From NCBI GenBank assembly GCA_964384095.1, contig CAYLKC010000051.1, forward strand, positions 1 through 13,990: a stretch of 13,990 bases of DNA, read 5' to 3'. Position numbers and translations under genes: made by a program. Below the pieces are notes generated by a model. That model saw nothing but the letters and a program-made list of their open reading frames with translations. It was not told where the DNA came from and did no database searches. Of this stretch, positions 1 to 7,137 are shown piece by piece (the stretch's first letter is position 1; the number at the start of each line of letters is the position of its first letter). This DNA comes from JAITWN01 sp964384095. Its GTDB lineage: Bacteria > Pseudomonadota > Gammaproteobacteria > SZUA-140.

Positions 1-984
1 CTCGTCGGCGGCCTCGAGGTTGGTGCGCAGCGCGGTCTCCTCGATGTCGCCGCCCTTGGTCGCGCGGCTCGAGTTGATGTCGATCGACACCAGCGCCTCG
101 GTGTGATCGATGACGATCGAACCGCCCGATGGCAGCCGCAGCTCGTGCTGGAACGCGGCCTCGATCTGGCTCTCGATCTGGTAGCGCGTGAACAGCGGCG
201 TTTCATCCTTGTAGTACTTAATCTTCGACAGATTCTGCGGCATGATGCGCTGCATGAAGTCGCGGGCGCGGTTGTAGACCGCCTCGTCGTCGATCAGGAT
301 CTCGCCGATGTCCGGGCGCAGATAGTCGCGGATCGCGCGGATGATGATGTCGCTTTCCTGGTAGATCAGATACGGGGCAGGGCCCTTCTGCGCGCCTTCC
401 TCGATCGCGCGCCACAGCCAGACCAGGTAGTCGAGGTCCCACTGGATCTCCTCGGCGCTCCTGCCGATGCCGGCGGTGCGGACGATGACGCCCATGCCGT
501 CCGGGATCTCGATCTCGCCGAGGGCCTCGCGCAGCTCGCTGCGGTCATCGCCCTCGATGCGGCGGGAGATGCCGCCGGCGCGGGGGTTGTTCGGCATCAG
601 GACCAGGTAGCGGCCGGCGAGGGAGATGTAGGTCGTCAGCGCCGCGCCCTTGGTGCCACGTTCCTCCTTGGCGACCTGGACGACGACCTCCTGGCCTTCC
701 TTGAGGACCTCGCGGATCTCGACCCGCTTGTTGCCCTCGGCCGGGGTCGTGAAGACGGTCGGAGACACCTCCTTCAGCGGCAGGAAGCCGTGGCGGTCGG
801 CGCCGTAATCGACGAAGGCGGCCTCGAGGCTGGGTTCGACGCGGGTGATGCGGCCCTTGTAGATATTGGCCTTTTTCTGTTCGCGGGACGGGGTCTCGAT
901 GTCGAGATCGTAGAGGTACTGGCCGTCGACCAGCGCAATGCGCAACTCCTCTGCCTGAGTTGCGTTGATCAGCATTCTTTTCAT
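1..984 (-). CDS. rne: Ribonuclease E, N-terminal 328 residues (cut by window edge)
   Basis: Essential endoribonuclease that begins mRNA decay, processes rRNA and tRNA precursors, and scaffolds the degradosome at the inner membrane. The protein starts MKRMLINATQAEELRIALVDG, very close to E. coli RNase E as I remember it. An S1 RNA-binding domain covers about residues 36-120 (KKANIYKGRITRVEPSLEAAFVDYG, then VQVAKEERGTKGAALTTYISL). NNPRAGGISRRIEGDDR leads into the RNase H-like and DNase I-like catalytic region. The segment VSIDINSSRATKGGDIEET carries the first catalytic Asp (Asp303 in E. coli); the second (Asp346) lies beyond the edge, as do the zinc-link and the scaffold half. The ATG at 984 is preceded by AGGGA nine bases upstream; a second in-frame ATG at 975 is possible. 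RNase G is a less likely alternative, because the sequence follows RNase E throughout. The gene is divergent from rluC across a long leader, as in E. coli. Confidence 0.97.
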   Translation of the reverse strand, partial: MKRMLINATQAEELRIALVDGQYLYDLDIETPSREQKKANIYKGRITRVEPSLEAAFVDYGADRHGFLPLKEVSPTVFTTPAEGNKRVEIREVLKEGQEVVVQVAKEERGTKGAALTTYISLAGRYLVLMPNNPRAGGISRRIEGDDRSELREALGEIEIPDGMGVIVRTAGIGRSAEEIQWDLDYLVWLWRAIEEGAQKGPAPYLIYQESDIIIRAIRDYLRPDIGEILIDDEAVYNRARDFMQRIMPQNLSKIKYYKDETPLFTRYQIESQIEAAFQHELRLPSGGSIVIDHTEALVSIDINSSRATKGGDIEETALRTNLEAADE

Positions 985-1053
985 TGTCAGCAATCCCTGT
1001 TGAGCAACCTGACGGCGGCCCTGCGGGTATTGCCGAATCTGCCTGTCGGCCCG

Positions 1054-1070
1054 CGCGGCTGTGTGCCGCG
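1054..1070 (-). other. 6-bp GC-rich hairpin in rne leader
   Basis: The arms at 1054-1059 (CGCGGC) and 1065-1070 (GCCGCG) pair fully around a 5-nt loop, about 70 nt upstream of the rne start codon. It is the stem nearest the ribosome binding site and could take part in the autoregulatory fold known for rne leaders. Such a short GC-rich stem can also occur by chance in DNA of this composition. Confidence 0.45.
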
Positions 1071-1082
1071 TGATCTGTATTC

Positions 1083-1101
1083 GCGACGATGCAATCGTCG
1101 C
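1083..1101 (-). other. Perfect 8-bp hairpin in rne leader
   Basis: The arms at 1083-1090 and 1094-1101 are exact reverse complements (GCGACGAT / ATCGTCGC) around a 3-nt loop. The hairpin lies about 100 nt upstream of the rne start in the transcribed leader. No U-tract follows on either strand, so it does not look like a terminator. A role in RNase E feedback is inferred from position only. Confidence 0.6.
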
Positions 1102-1477
1102 TAAACGGGACGTTCTTGTGACGTTACGTTTCCGCTCGGGGGTTCTCGTTCACCCTGCATGGTCGCGTATCCTGTCTGCAAGACTTCCGGCTGACAATTC
1201 GTATCCGGCAACACCGGCGCAAGCGCCCGGTTTCCGTTGATCTATCTCTTTTCCGCCCCCCGGCCTCGCGTCGTGCCCTGGCACGGCCGGCCGATGATGG
1301 CATGAAAACCCGTGAAATCATGTCTTTACATCCGGCACTTGAGACGAGCCCTGTGCTGGATGCCGGCGTCGCCCGCAATCGGCGAGCGCGCGCCTCAACC
1401 ACCTTGCTACCATAGGACCCGAACGCGATCGGTCAGGCCCTTCGAAATAACGTGCCGGGGCCACCCGGCGTCGGCAT

Positions 1478-1506
1478 AATATAGCAATGTTTTAATGGCC
1501 CTTCAA
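1478..1506 (-). promoter_or_regulatory. Candidate sigma70 promoter for rne
   Basis: Read on the minus strand, TTGAAG (1506-1501) is followed after 17 bases by TATATT (1483-1478). These match the consensus at four and five of six positions, within the only AT-rich patch of the region. Transcription would start near 1471. The same AT-rich patch contains CATAAT at 1475-1480 on the plus strand, which could serve rluC, but its -35 (GTGCCG at 1452-1457) is poor. Confidence 0.4.
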
Positions 1507-1529
1507 ACAGTTATCCGGATCGTAGCACC

Positions 1530-2480
1530 ATGACCGCCACCCCGACGCCGCGTGCGGCCCGGATCGTCGAAGTCGATCCCGGCCGCGACGGCCAGCGTAT
1601 CGACAACTTTCTGATGGCCCAGCTCCGGGACGTGCCGCGCAGCCATATCTATCGTCTGCTGCGGACCGGCCAGGTGCGCGTCAACAGCGGCCGGATCAAG
1701 CCGACCTATCGCCTGAAGCAGGGTGACCAGGTCCGCATCCCGCCGGTCGACGGCGGCGCCGGCGCGACGCCCGCCACGCCGGGGGCGGGGCTCGTGGCGG
1801 CGCTGGCCGGCGCGATCCTGTTCGAGGACGATGATCTGATGATCCTCGACAAGCCGTCCGGGGTCGCGGTCCACGGCGGCAGCGGGCTGCGTTACGGGCT
1901 GATCGAGGCCCTGCGGACGCTGCGGCCGGATTGCCCCGACCTGAACCTCGTCCACAGGCTCGATCGCGACACCTCGGGCTGCCTGCTGGTGGCGAAGAAC
2001 CGTCGTCTGCTGCCGGTCCTGGCGGGGATGTTTAGCGAGGGCGGACGGGTCGAGAAGCGCTACCTGGCCCTGGTCGGGGGACGCTGGAGCGGTGGCGGAC
2101 GCACCGTCGATCTGCGCCTCGATCGCAACCGCGTGCGCGCCGGTGAGCGCATGGTCGAGATCGACGAGGAGGGCGGCAAGGACGCAGTGACGCGCTTCAT
2201 CCCGCAGCAGCGCTTCCGTGACACGACGCTGGTCGAGGCGGTGCTCGGCACCGGCCGCACCCACCAGATCCGGGTCCATGCCGCCGGCATCGGTCACCCG
2301 CTCGCCGGCGACGACAAGTACGGCGACGAGGCCCTGAACCGCCGCATGCGCGCGCTCGGACTCAAGCGCATCTTCCTGCACGCGCACGCGCTCGGCTTCG
2401 ATCACCCGCGTGACGGCAGCCCGGTGTCGGTCTCCTGCCCGCTGCCACCGCCGCTGCGCGCGCTCCTCGACAAACTGTGA
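1530..2480 (+). CDS. rluC: 23S rRNA pseudouridine synthase RluC
   Basis: Isomerises specific uridines of 23S rRNA to pseudouridine (positions 955, 2504 and 2580 in E. coli) in the cytoplasm during ribosome assembly. The 316-residue protein has an S4 RNA-binding domain at about residues 21-75 (GQRIDNFLMAQL, then GQVRVNSGRIKP). The RluA-family catalytic domain follows, with the signature HRLDRDTSGCLLVAK; the catalytic aspartate is Asp145. LGTGRTHQIRVHAAGIGHPL is the conserved C-terminal family motif. Length and order fit RluC, and the position divergent from rne is the E. coli position. The ATG at 1530 has only a weak GGA upstream; the start is supported by the usual RluC N-terminal length. RluD is the main alternative but is disfavoured by context. 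The next gene begins 10 bases after the stop, so the two are probably co-transcribed. Confidence 0.96.
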   Translation: MTATPTPRAARIVEVDPGRDGQRIDNFLMAQLRDVPRSHIYRLLRTGQVRVNSGRIKPTYRLKQGDQVRIPPVDGGAGATPATPGAGLVAALAGAILFEDDDLMILDKPSGVAVHGGSGLRYGLIEALRTLRPDCPDLNLVHRLDRDTSGCLLVAKNRRLLPVLAGMFSEGGRVEKRYLALVGGRWSGGGRTVDLRLDRNRVRAGERMVEIDEEGGKDAVTRFIPQQRFRDTTLVEAVLGTGRTHQIRVHAAGIGHPLAGDDKYGDEALNRRMRALGLKRIFLHAHALGFDHPRDGSPVSVSCPLPPPLRALLDKL

Positions 2481-2490
2481 ACAAACGGTG

Positions 2491-3168
2491 ATGAGCGGGC
2501 TGCCTTACAAGTTGCTGGTGTTTGACTGGGACGGGACGCTGATGGATTCCGAGGCGCGCATCACCGGCTGCCTGTCAATGACCTTCGAGGATGTCGGGTT
2601 GCCGGCGCCACCGCGCGAGGCGCTGCTGAACGTGATCGGACTCGGCCTGCCCGAGGCCTTCCGCACGCTGGCGCCGGAGATCGATGCCGCGATGCTGCGC
2701 CGCCTGACCGATCGCTACCGCTATCACTTCCTGTCGGACCACCATGCCCCGGCAACGCTGTTCCCCGGCGCGCGCGAGGTGCTGGAGACGCTCGACCGCA
2801 CCGGTTACCTGCTTGCGGTCGCCACCGGCAAGGGACGCCGCGGTCTCGACCGTTCGCTGGAGGAGACCGGTTGCGGCGCCTTGTTTGCGGTGACGCGCTG
2901 CGCCGACGAGACTGCCTCGAAGCCCGACCCGCGCATGCTGATCGAGGTCATGGACGTCGCCGGCGCCTGGCCTCATGAAACGCTGATGATTGGCGATACC
3001 GAATATGACATGCTGATGGCCCGCAATGCCGGCGCCGACGCGCTGGCGGTCAGCTACGGCGTCCATACCCGCGCCCGCCTGCTGGACAGCAGGCCGCTCG
3101 GCTGCATCGACGACATCCGCGAGATCAGCGTATGGTTGGCAGACGCGCCGCGCGGCGCGATAGAATGA
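2491..3168 (+). CDS. HAD-superfamily phosphatase (phosphoglycolate phosphatase-like)
   Basis: A 225-residue HAD hydrolase that should remove phosphate from a small cytoplasmic metabolite. Motif I is FDWDGTLMDS, with nucleophile Asp12 and Asp14. Motif II is the Thr112 of VATGKGRRG. Motif III is Lys144 in SKPDP. Motif IV is IGDTEYDM, with Asp169 and Asp173. The helical cap between motifs I and II (about residues 18-90) puts it in subfamily IA, with Gph and the pyrimidine 5'-nucleotidases. The substrate cannot be read from sequence; phosphoglycolate, a sugar phosphate or a nucleotide are all possible. The ATG at 2491 is preferred over the adjacent GTG at 2488 and over longer in-frame extensions that run into rluC. 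There is no good Shine-Dalgarno sequence, so translation may be coupled to rluC. I recall a similar gene between rluC and an S49 peptidase in pseudomonads. Confidence 0.9.
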   Translation: MSGLPYKLLVFDWDGTLMDSEARITGCLSMTFEDVGLPAPPREALLNVIGLGLPEAFRTLAPEIDAAMLRRLTDRYRYHFLSDHHAPATLFPGAREVLETLDRTGYLLAVATGKGRRGLDRSLEETGCGALFAVTRCADETASKPDPRMLIEVMDVAGAWPHETLMIGDTEYDMLMARNAGADALAVSYGVHTRARLLDSRPLGCIDDIREISVWLADAPRGAIE

Positions 3169-3205
3169 CGCGGCAATCCCCCCGCACCGACACAGGCAGC
3201 AGAAG

Positions 3206-4234
3206 ATGGCAGATAACGACAGACAGGATCCCTGGCTCGGCGACGCCCGCGCGCCGGCGCAACCCCCGGCGCAATCAGCGGGGCGCAGCGGTCCCGGCAA
3301 GGATGGCGACGGCGCCTGGGCCCGCGATGCCCTCGAACGCCTGGCATTCTCGGCGCTCTCCGAGCAGCGGCGAGCGCGGCGCTGGAACATCTTCTTCAAG
3401 CTGCTGTTCTTTTCGTATCTGGTGCTGATCCTCGTGCTGTACTGGCCCGGCAGCCTCGGCGATGATGGCCTGCGCAGCGAGCACACCGCGCTGATCGAGA
3501 TCAGCGGCGTCATCGCCGACGGCCAGGATGCGAGTGCCGACAACATCATCTCCGGTCTGCGCCGCGCCTTCGAGAATGACCACGCCGAGGCGGTGATCCT
3601 GCGCATCAACAGCCCCGGCGGCAGCCCGGTCCAGGCCGGCTATGTCAACGACGAGATCATGCGCCTGCGCGGTCTCTATCCGGACAAGCGCCTGTACGCG
3701 GTCGTCACCGACATCTGCGCCTCCGGCGGCTATTACATCGCAGCGGGGGCCGACGAGATCTATGCCGACAAGGCCAGCATCGTCGGCTCGATCGGCGTCG
3801 TCATCGACGGCTTCGGTTTTGTCGACACGCTGGAGAAGCTCGGCGTCGAGCGCCGCCTGCTGACCGCCGGCGAGAGCAAGGGATTCCTCGATCCGTTCTC
3901 ACCGCTGAAGGAAGACGAGGTCAGCCATGTCCGCGCGATGCTCGAGGACGTCCATCGCCAGTTCATCGAAGTCGTCAGGGCAGGGCGCGGCGACCGCCTC
4001 AAGGGCGACGATGCCACACTGTTCACCGGACTGACCTGGACCGGTGAGCAAGGCGTCGAGCTCGGCCTCATCGACGGTCTTGCCAGCAGCAGCCACGTCG
4101 CCCGCGAGCTGGTCGGGGCAGAGCGCATCGTCGATTACACCTATCGCCGCCCGGTATTCGAGCGCTTCGCAGAACGCTTCGGCGCCGTCTTCGCGAACAC
4201 CGTCATGGCCGCCTTCCGCACCGAGCTTCGCTAA
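3206..4234 (+). CDS. Membrane-anchored S49 serine peptidase (SppA/SohB-like)
   Basis: Predicted to cut signal-peptide remnants or other membrane-associated peptides. The 342-residue protein has a polar, Pro/Ala/Gly-rich N-terminus (1-55), then one membrane segment at about 61-80 (NIFFKLLFFSYLVLILVLYW), then a Clp/crotonase-fold S49 domain. The catalytic serine is Ser173 in DICASGGYYIAAGAD; the general-base lysine is probably Lys225 in GESKGFLDPFSP. The 52-residue gap between them equals that of the Ser-Lys pair in Bacillus SppA as I recall it. RINSPGGSP (133-141) is the conserved oxyanion-region motif. This is the short, single-domain form, unlike the roughly 600-residue tandem SppA of E. coli. 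The basic run before the helix (RRARRW) suggests an N-in orientation with the catalytic domain outside the cytoplasm. The start at 3206 lies 37 bases after the HAD gene. A large palindrome follows the stop. Confidence 0.92.
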   Translation: MADNDRQDPWLGDARAPAQPPAQSAGRSGPGKDGDGAWARDALERLAFSALSEQRRARRWNIFFKLLFFSYLVLILVLYWPGSLGDDGLRSEHTALIEISGVIADGQDASADNIISGLRRAFENDHAEAVILRINSPGGSPVQAGYVNDEIMRLRGLYPDKRLYAVVTDICASGGYYIAAGADEIYADKASIVGSIGVVIDGFGFVDTLEKLGVERRLLTAGESKGFLDPFSPLKEDEVSHVRAMLEDVHRQFIEVVRAGRGDRLKGDDATLFTGLTWTGEQGVELGLIDGLASSSHVARELVGAERIVDYTYRRPVFERFAERFGAVFANTVMAAFRTELR

Positions 4235-4240
4235 TAGATA

Positions 4241-4377
4241 GCTGAACCGGGAGCGGGGGCGGCGGGTTTGCGCAGCGAAGTCAAGCGCAGCCTCGCCGGA
4301 GCCCGAAGGGTGCCGCGCAGCGGCAGCGAGGCGAGCCATTCGCGGAGAAAACCCGCCGCCCCCGCTCCCGGTTCAGC
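4241..4377. repeat. 137-bp palindromic element with perfect 29-bp arms
   Basis: The outer arms 4241-4269 and 4349-4377 are exact reverse complements over 29 bases, one arm running from GCTGAACCGGGAGCG to GCGGGTTT. The interior also folds: 4275-4279 pairs with 4339-4343, 4290-4296 with 4326-4332, and 4311-4315 with 4321-4325. Nearly the whole element could therefore form one long branched hairpin, or a cruciform in DNA. It fills the gap between the convergent peptidase (stop at 4234) and ATPase (stop at 4384) genes. No T-run follows on either side, so it is not a classic intrinsic terminator, though it could stabilise 3' ends or help stop converging polymerases. It may be one copy of a dispersed intergenic repeat family; no second copy is in the window. 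Confidence 0.85.
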
Positions 4378-4383
4378 AGTCAA

Positions 4384-7137
4384 CTAACCGCCGCGCCGGT
4401 TCTTCAGACTGTTGACCAGACACTTCTCGAGTTCGAGGATCGTGAATACGGCGACGCCGGTGGCGAGGATCGCGACGCCGTGAATGAAGTCGACCGGACG
4501 TGACTGGAAGAAGAAGTTCATGAACGGCGTGTAGGTGAAGATCAGCTGCAGCGCGACGACCATCGCCAGGGCGATCCAGATGACCCGCGTGCCGAACGCC
4601 CGCTCCAGGGTCAGCGACGACGCGCCGAGGAAACGGACGTTGAACAGGTAGAACACCTCCATCACCACCAGCGCGTTGACCGCGTGAGTTCGCGCCGCCT
4701 CCACCGATGAACCGTTCGAAAGCGACCAGAAGAAGATCGTGAAGATGCCGGTGACGAACAGCAGCGAGACCAGGAAGATCCGCCAGACCAGGAACAGCGA
4801 CAGGATCGGTTCCCCACGGCGGCGCGGCGGCCGCTGCATGACATCCGGCTCGGAGGGCTCGAAGGCCAGCGCCATCGCCAGTACCACCGAGCTGACCATG
4901 TTGACCCACAGGATCTGCAGCGGCGTGATCGGCAGCGTGACGCCGAGCAGCACCGCAATGAGGATGCCGAGCGATTCGCCGCCGTTGATCGGCAGCAGGA
5001 ACAGGATCGCCTTCTTCAGATTGTCATAGACGGTGCGACCCTCGCGCACCGCCTGCGAGATCGATACGAAGTTGTCATCGGCGAGCACCATCTCCGAGGC
5101 CTCCTTGGCGGCCTCGGTGCCATTCCTGCCCATCGCGACGCCGACATCGGCGCGTTTAAGCGCCGGGGTGTCGTTGACGCCATCGCCGGTCATCGCGACG
5201 ACCTTGCCATGCGACTGCAGGGCCTCGACCAGGCGCAACTTGTGCTCGGGCGTCGTGCGCGCGAAGACATCGACGCGCATTGCGGTCTCGGCGAAGGCGT
5301 CGTCGTCGAGCACATCGAGTTCACGCCCGGTGACGACCTCGCGGCTGTTCGCGAGTCCGAGCTGCGCCGCGATCGCGCCGGCGGTCGCGGCATGATCGCC
5401 GGTGATCATCTTGACGCGGATGCCGGCCGACTGGCATTCGGCGATCGCGGCGATCGCCTCTTCGCGCGGCGGGTCCATCAGCCCGACCAGGCCGAGCATC
5501 ACCAGCCCTGACTCGACATCATCGAAGGTCAGTACCGAGCGGCCGTCCGCAGGCCGCATCGCGATCGCGAGGACGCGCTGTCCTCCGGCCGCGATCTCCT
5601 CGATGCGCGCGCGCCAGGCCTCGGCATCGAGTGGTCGATCGCCATCGGTGTGGCGCTCGCTGACGCACATCGCCAGCAGCTTTTCCGGCGCGCCTTTGAC
5701 GTACACCTGGCCATTGCCGGCATGGTCATGGACCAGCACGGCCATGAAGCGGTGCGCCGCGTCGAAGGGGATGGCATCGGTGCGCACGTGGCGCTGGCGC
5801 TCCTGCGCGATGTCGAAGCCGCCCTTGACCGCTGCGACCAGCAGCGCGCCTTCCATCGGGTCGCCGCCGACAAGCCATTCGCCGTCACGCAGTTGCAATG
5901 ACGAATCATTGCAGTGCAGGCATGCATGGAGGAACTCCGCCAGAGTTGGCTGATCATCCGGATCGATTGCGGCGTCGCCGGCCAGGAACTCGCCATGCGG
6001 GTCGTAGCCGGTGCCGGTGGTCGTGAAACCGCGTTCCGCGAGCACGATGCTGCGCACCGTCATCTCGTTGCGGGTCAGCGTGCCGGTCTTGTCGGAACAG
6101 ATGATCGACACCGCGCCGAGCGTCTCGACCGAGGGCAGGCGGCGGATGATCGCATTGCGTGAGGCCATGCGCTGCACGCCGATCGCGAGCGTCACGGTCA
6201 GGATCGCCGGCAGTCCCTCGGGGATCGCGGCAACCGCGAGAGCGACGACGATCATGAATATATCGACCGGCGCCATGCCGCGCACCCACCAGCCGAACAG
6301 GAACATCAGCAGCGCGGCGCCGAGGATCACGAAGGTCAGCTTGCGCGCGAATACTGTCATCTGCGCCAGCAACGGCGTCGTCATCTGCTCGACCTCGGTC
6401 AGCAGGCCGCTGATGCGCCCGATCTCGGTGCCCCCGCCGGTCGCGACGACGACGCCGGTGCCCTGGCCGGCGGCAACCAGTGTCCCGGAGAAGGCCATCG
6501 AACGGCGGTCACCGAGATCGGTCCGCTCGCCGACGGGGTCAGCGCCCTTGTCGACCGGCACCGATTCACCGGTCAGCACCGCCTCCTGGATGCGCAGCCC
6601 CTTGATCTTCAGCAGACGGAGGTCGGCCGGCACCTTGTCGCCGGGCTCGAGCAGCACGACGTCGCCGGGCACCAGATCCTCGGCGGGCAAGGTATGGCGA
6701 TGGCCGTCGCGCGTCACCGAGGCGTTCGGCGCCAGCATGTGGCGGATCGCATCGAGCGCCTGCTCGGCGCGGCCTTCCTGCACGAAGCCGATGATGGTGT
6801 TGATGATGACGACCGCGAGGATGACCCCGGCGTCGATCCAGTGACCGATCGCCGCGGTGATGACGGCGGCGGCGATCAGCACCTGGATCAGAAGGTTGTT
6901 GAGCTGTGCGAGCAGCCGCATCAGCGCCCCGCGTTTCTGCGGCGGTGGCAGGCGATTATGACCGTACCGTTCGAGCCGGCGCGCGGCCTCGGTGGCGGTC
7001 AGCCCGTCATGGCCGGTTTCGAGCTGCGACAGCGTCTCGCCGGTGCCGAGCGCATGCCAGGGCCGGGTGGGCGGGGCAGAGTTGCCGGCCCGTGTCTCCA
7101 TCGCTTCAGCCGGCATGCCGCCGGCGCCCCGTGGCAT
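4384..7137 (-). CDS. P-type cation-transporting ATPase (type II, Ca2+-ATPase-like)
   Basis: An inner-membrane ATP-driven cation pump of 917 residues. In order it shows a cation-ATPase N-terminal domain (WHALGTGETLSQLETG, about 27-62), the actuator loop TGES (189-192), M4 with AIPEGLPAILTV (Glu307), the phosphorylation site CSDKTGTLT with Asp349, the nucleotide-binding KGAPEKL (481-487), MITGD (577-581) and the hinge MTGDGVND (649-656). A C-terminal membrane block follows (about 710-905). In M5, NGGE matches the SERCA Asn768/Glu771 pair. In M6, WVNMVSS keeps the Asn but has Ser750 where Ca2+ pumps have Asp800, so the ion is uncertain; Ca2+, Mn2+, Na+ or H+ are possible. The gene overlaps maf by 32 bases if it starts at 7137; in-frame ATGs at 7116 or 7101 (four bases after the maf stop) are also plausible. 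I do not recall an ATPase at this site in the classic cluster. Confidence 0.93.
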   Translation of the reverse strand: MPRGAGGMPAEAMETRAGNSAPPTRPWHALGTGETLSQLETGHDGLTATEAARRLERYGHNRLPPPQKRGALMRLLAQLNNLLIQVLIAAAVITAAIGHWIDAGVILAVVIINTIIGFVQEGRAEQALDAIRHMLAPNASVTRDGHRHTLPAEDLVPGDVVLLEPGDKVPADLRLLKIKGLRIQEAVLTGESVPVDKGADPVGERTDLGDRRSMAFSGTLVAAGQGTGVVVATGGGTEIGRISGLLTEVEQMTTPLLAQMTVFARKLTFVILGAALLMFLFGWWVRGMAPVDIFMIVVALAVAAIPEGLPAILTVTLAIGVQRMASRNAIIRRLPSVETLGAVSIICSDKTGTLTRNEMTVRSIVLAERGFTTTGTGYDPHGEFLAGDAAIDPDDQPTLAEFLHACLHCNDSSLQLRDGEWLVGGDPMEGALLVAAVKGGFDIAQERQRHVRTDAIPFDAAHRFMAVLVHDHAGNGQVYVKGAPEKLLAMCVSERHTDGDRPLDAEAWRARIEEIAAGGQRVLAIAMRPADGRSVLTFDDVESGLVMLGLVGLMDPPREEAIAAIAECQSAGIRVKMITGDHAATAGAIAAQLGLANSREVVTGRELDVLDDDAFAETAMRVDVFARTTPEHKLRLVEALQSHGKVVAMTGDGVNDTPALKRADVGVAMGRNGTEAAKEASEMVLADDNFVSISQAVREGRTVYDNLKKAILFLLPINGGESLGILIAVLLGVTLPITPLQILWVNMVSSVVLAMALAFEPSEPDVMQRPPRRRGEPILSLFLVWRIFLVSLLFVTGIFTIFFWSLSNGSSVEAARTHAVNALVVMEVFYLFNVRFLGASSLTLERAFGTRVIWIALAMVVALQLIFTYTPFMNFFFQSRPVDFIHGVAILATGVAVFTILELEKCLVNSLKNRRGG

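Larger units (their letters stand above)
985..1471 (-). promoter_or_regulatory. Predicted rne 5' untranslated leader with stem-loops
   Basis: No convincing gene lies between rne and rluC (985-1529). If the promoter proposed at 1478-1506 is right, the rne mRNA has a leader of nearly 490 nt. It contains at least two clean hairpins near the start codon: an 8-bp perfect stem with a 3-nt loop (1083-1101) and a 6-bp stem with a 5-nt loop (1054-1070). A weaker GC-rich inverted repeat sits at 1213-1231. In E. coli the 361-nt rne leader folds into hairpins that RNase E binds, so the enzyme represses its own mRNA; by position this leader is the likely counterpart. I did not match it base by base to the known rne5 family. 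The open frame at 1124-1402 on this strand looks like chance. Confidence 0.55.

Noticed and set aside
103..1104. A 333-codon plus-strand frame opposite rne.
   Set aside because: It mirrors the conserved RNase E coding frame and runs past the rne start into the leader; the translation (Asp/Leu/Val-rich) resembles no family and is a shadow of rne.
1124..1402. A 92-codon minus-strand frame in the rne-rluC gap.
   Set aside because: Arg-rich translation without a family signature, no ribosome binding site identified, and located where the rne leader is expected; treated as non-coding.
1503..2405. A 300-codon minus-strand frame opposite rluC.
   Set aside because: Fully antisense to a clear pseudouridine synthase gene; no recognisable domain.
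3899..4339. A 146-codon minus-strand frame running through the palindrome and into the peptidase gene.
   Set aside because: It is antisense to the peptidase C-terminus and its first part comes from the palindromic repeat; no domain is recognisable.
4241..4377. Reading the palindrome as an intrinsic transcription terminator.
   Set aside because: The stems are long and GC-rich but no T-run follows the outer arm on either strand, so the standard terminator pattern is not met.
4241..4377. Reading the palindrome as insertion-sequence terminal repeats.
   Set aside because: Only 79 bases lie between the arms with no transposase and no flanking direct repeat visible (GATA on the left, AGTC on the right), so at most it is a non-autonomous element; kept as a repeat of unknown type.
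6011..6844. A 277-codon plus-strand frame opposite the ATPase.
   Set aside because: Ser/Arg/Thr-rich translation typical of an antisense shadow; the opposite strand carries all P-type ATPase motifs.
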